Assembly (NCBI GenBank): GCA_031282245.1
Contig: JAITEB010000017.1
Coordinates: forward strand, 124,001 to 188,000
From: Oscillospiraceae bacterium
GTDB lineage: Bacteria > Bacillota > Clostridia > Oscillospirales > Ruminococcaceae
Direction of reading: 5' to 3'
Length of the DNA: 64,000 bases
Part shown: in pieces, positions 63,332 through 64,000 of the stretch
How the letters are laid out: each line of letters starts with the position of its first letter
Position numbering within the stretch: the stretch's first letter is position 1
Translations under genes and position numbers: made by a program
The notes under the pieces: generated by a model
Databases searched by the model: none
What the model was told of the DNA's origin: nothing
Seen by the model: the letters and a program-made list of their open reading frames with translations, nothing else

Positions 63332-64000
63332 TCAGTTAAGCCCGCCTTCCGCGATTTTACTAATCAGGATCTGAACGTTTTGAGCAAGCCCTAAATTTGC
63401 CGGTTGTGTCAAATCCGGGTCGTCAGTCAAAATTTTTTTTGAGCTTTCGATGGCAAGGGCAAGGATGTCAGCGTCGGCGGAGACGTCGGCAATTTTAAAT
63501 TCGGGCAGCCCGTGCTGGCGATTGCCGAAAAAGTCGCCGGGACCGCGGATTTTTAAGTCTTCCTCGGCCAGAACAAAACCGTCGTTTGTTTTGACGACAA
63601 TGCCAAGACGGTTGACCGTGTCCGCGTTCATGGAGTCCGTGATTAAAATGCAGTAGGATTTGCGGTTCCCGCGGCCGATTCTGCCCCTCAATTGGTGGAG
63701 CTGGGAAAGCCCGAAGCGTTCGGCGTTTTCAATCAGCATGACGGAAGCGTTGGGCACATCCACGCCGACTTCTATCACGGTTGTGGAGACAAGCGCGGAA
63801 AGTTCGCCGCTATAAAATCGGGACATGATGTTCTCTTTTTCTTTTGATTTCATTTTGCCGTGCAGAATCCCGACGGAATAGCCCGCAAGCTCAGTTTGGG
63901 CTATTTCCTCGCCGTATTTGTTGACTGAGAGAAGCTGCGCCGCGCCTTCCGTTTCGCTTTCCCGCACAAGAGGGCAGACAATATAGGCCTGGCCGCCATC
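63332..64000 (-). CDS. recG: ATP-dependent DNA helicase RecG, 3' part (5' end outside window)
   Basis: RecG remodels stalled forks and Holliday junctions. The frame stays open to the window edge, beginning DGGQAYIVCPLVRESE. Helicase motifs of the second RecA-like domain are visible: GILHGKMKSKEKENIMSRF, VSTTVIEVGVDVPNASVMLIENAERFGLSQLHQLRGRIGRG (motifs V and VI, shown here as landmarks), and the RecG tail GPGDFFGNRQHGLPEFKIAD. About 222 codons of some 680 are present. Confidence 0.95.
   Translation of the reverse strand, partial: DGGQAYIVCPLVRESETEGAAQLLSVNKYGEEIAQTELAGYSVGILHGKMKSKEKENIMSRFYSGELSALVSTTVIEVGVDVPNASVMLIENAERFGLSQLHQLRGRIGRGNRKSYCILITDSMNADTVNRLGIVVKTNDGFVLAEEDLKIRGPGDFFGNRQHGLPEFKIADVSADADILALAIESSKKILTDDPDLTQPANLGLAQNVQILISKIAEGGLN

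Overview
The window reads as chromosomal DNA from a spore-forming, monoderm Firmicute, most likely a member of the Clostridia. The evidence is the end of a dipicolinate synthase gene (dpaB), lipoprotein-anchored ABC binding proteins, an NPKTG sortase-type surface protein, RNase J, a folate ECF transporter under a THF riboswitch, and dense housekeeping operons with AGGAGG ribosome binding sites and TTGACA/TATAAT promoters. Genus cannot be fixed from what is here. I see no prophage, IS element, rRNA, tRNA or CRISPR array.

Layout. (1) 1-6.3 kb: end of dpaB; rplM-rpsI with a textbook promoter and terminator; fabZ plus a Dabb-domain gene; then a minus-strand cluster (DUF3810-like membrane protein, unknown membrane protein, ruvX, rsmA, rhomboid-like protein). 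(2) 6.5-10.6 kb: lysS, a decayed toxin-antitoxin remnant, rqcH, ridA. (3) 10.6-18.3 kb, minus strand: C26 amidotransferase-like hydrolase, cytidylate-kinase-like protein, clpB, a GT2 glycosyltransferase, polA. (4) 18.5-29.1 kb, plus strand: HD protein, large membrane protein, M20 amidohydrolase, pit plus its DUF47 partner, a nucleotidyltransferase/pseudo-mutase fusion, rnjA, thiamine pyrophosphokinase. (5) 29.1-30.8 kb, minus strand: nitroreductase and mnmA. (6) 31.0-39.3 kb: a long compact operon ddl, E2-like acyltransferase, DUF1934, argS, mutL, miaA, HlyD-like, followed by a small membrane gene. (7) 40.1-42.7 kb, minus strand: an AraC-type response regulator with an apparent AUA start heading nagB-nagA, divergent from bioY. 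(8) 43.7-60.1 kb: carbohydrate region. It holds an LplABC-type ABC transporter, the THF-riboswitch-controlled folate ECF S component, a cellobiose phosphorylase divergent from a LacI regulator, and an operon of binding protein, two permeases, a lipoprotein GH5 glucanase and a second GH94 phosphorylase. (9) 60.2-64 kb, minus strand: S1-domain protein, NPKTG surface protein, and the 3' part of recG.

The 8-part logic of the carbohydrate locus is coherent: the surface GH5 enzyme would cut beta-glucan outside, the CUT1 transporter would import oligosaccharides, and the two GH94 phosphorylases would cleave them with phosphate. The LacI protein probably represses itself and the cellobiose phosphorylase, because both promoters carry almost the same 14-bp site just downstream of their -10 boxes.

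The most unusual structure is at 53.94-54.39 kb, inside the sugar-transporter operon between the binding-protein gene and its first permease gene. It has three perfect 32-bp tandem repeats leading into a roughly 70-bp near-perfect inverted repeat, followed by four alternating units of about 46 bp. A 21-bp core recurs about seven times in head-to-head orientation. Other points of interest are three apparent non-canonical start codons (AUA, AUU, CUG), two perfect 9-1-9 palindromic operator candidates, and several catalytically degenerate family members.
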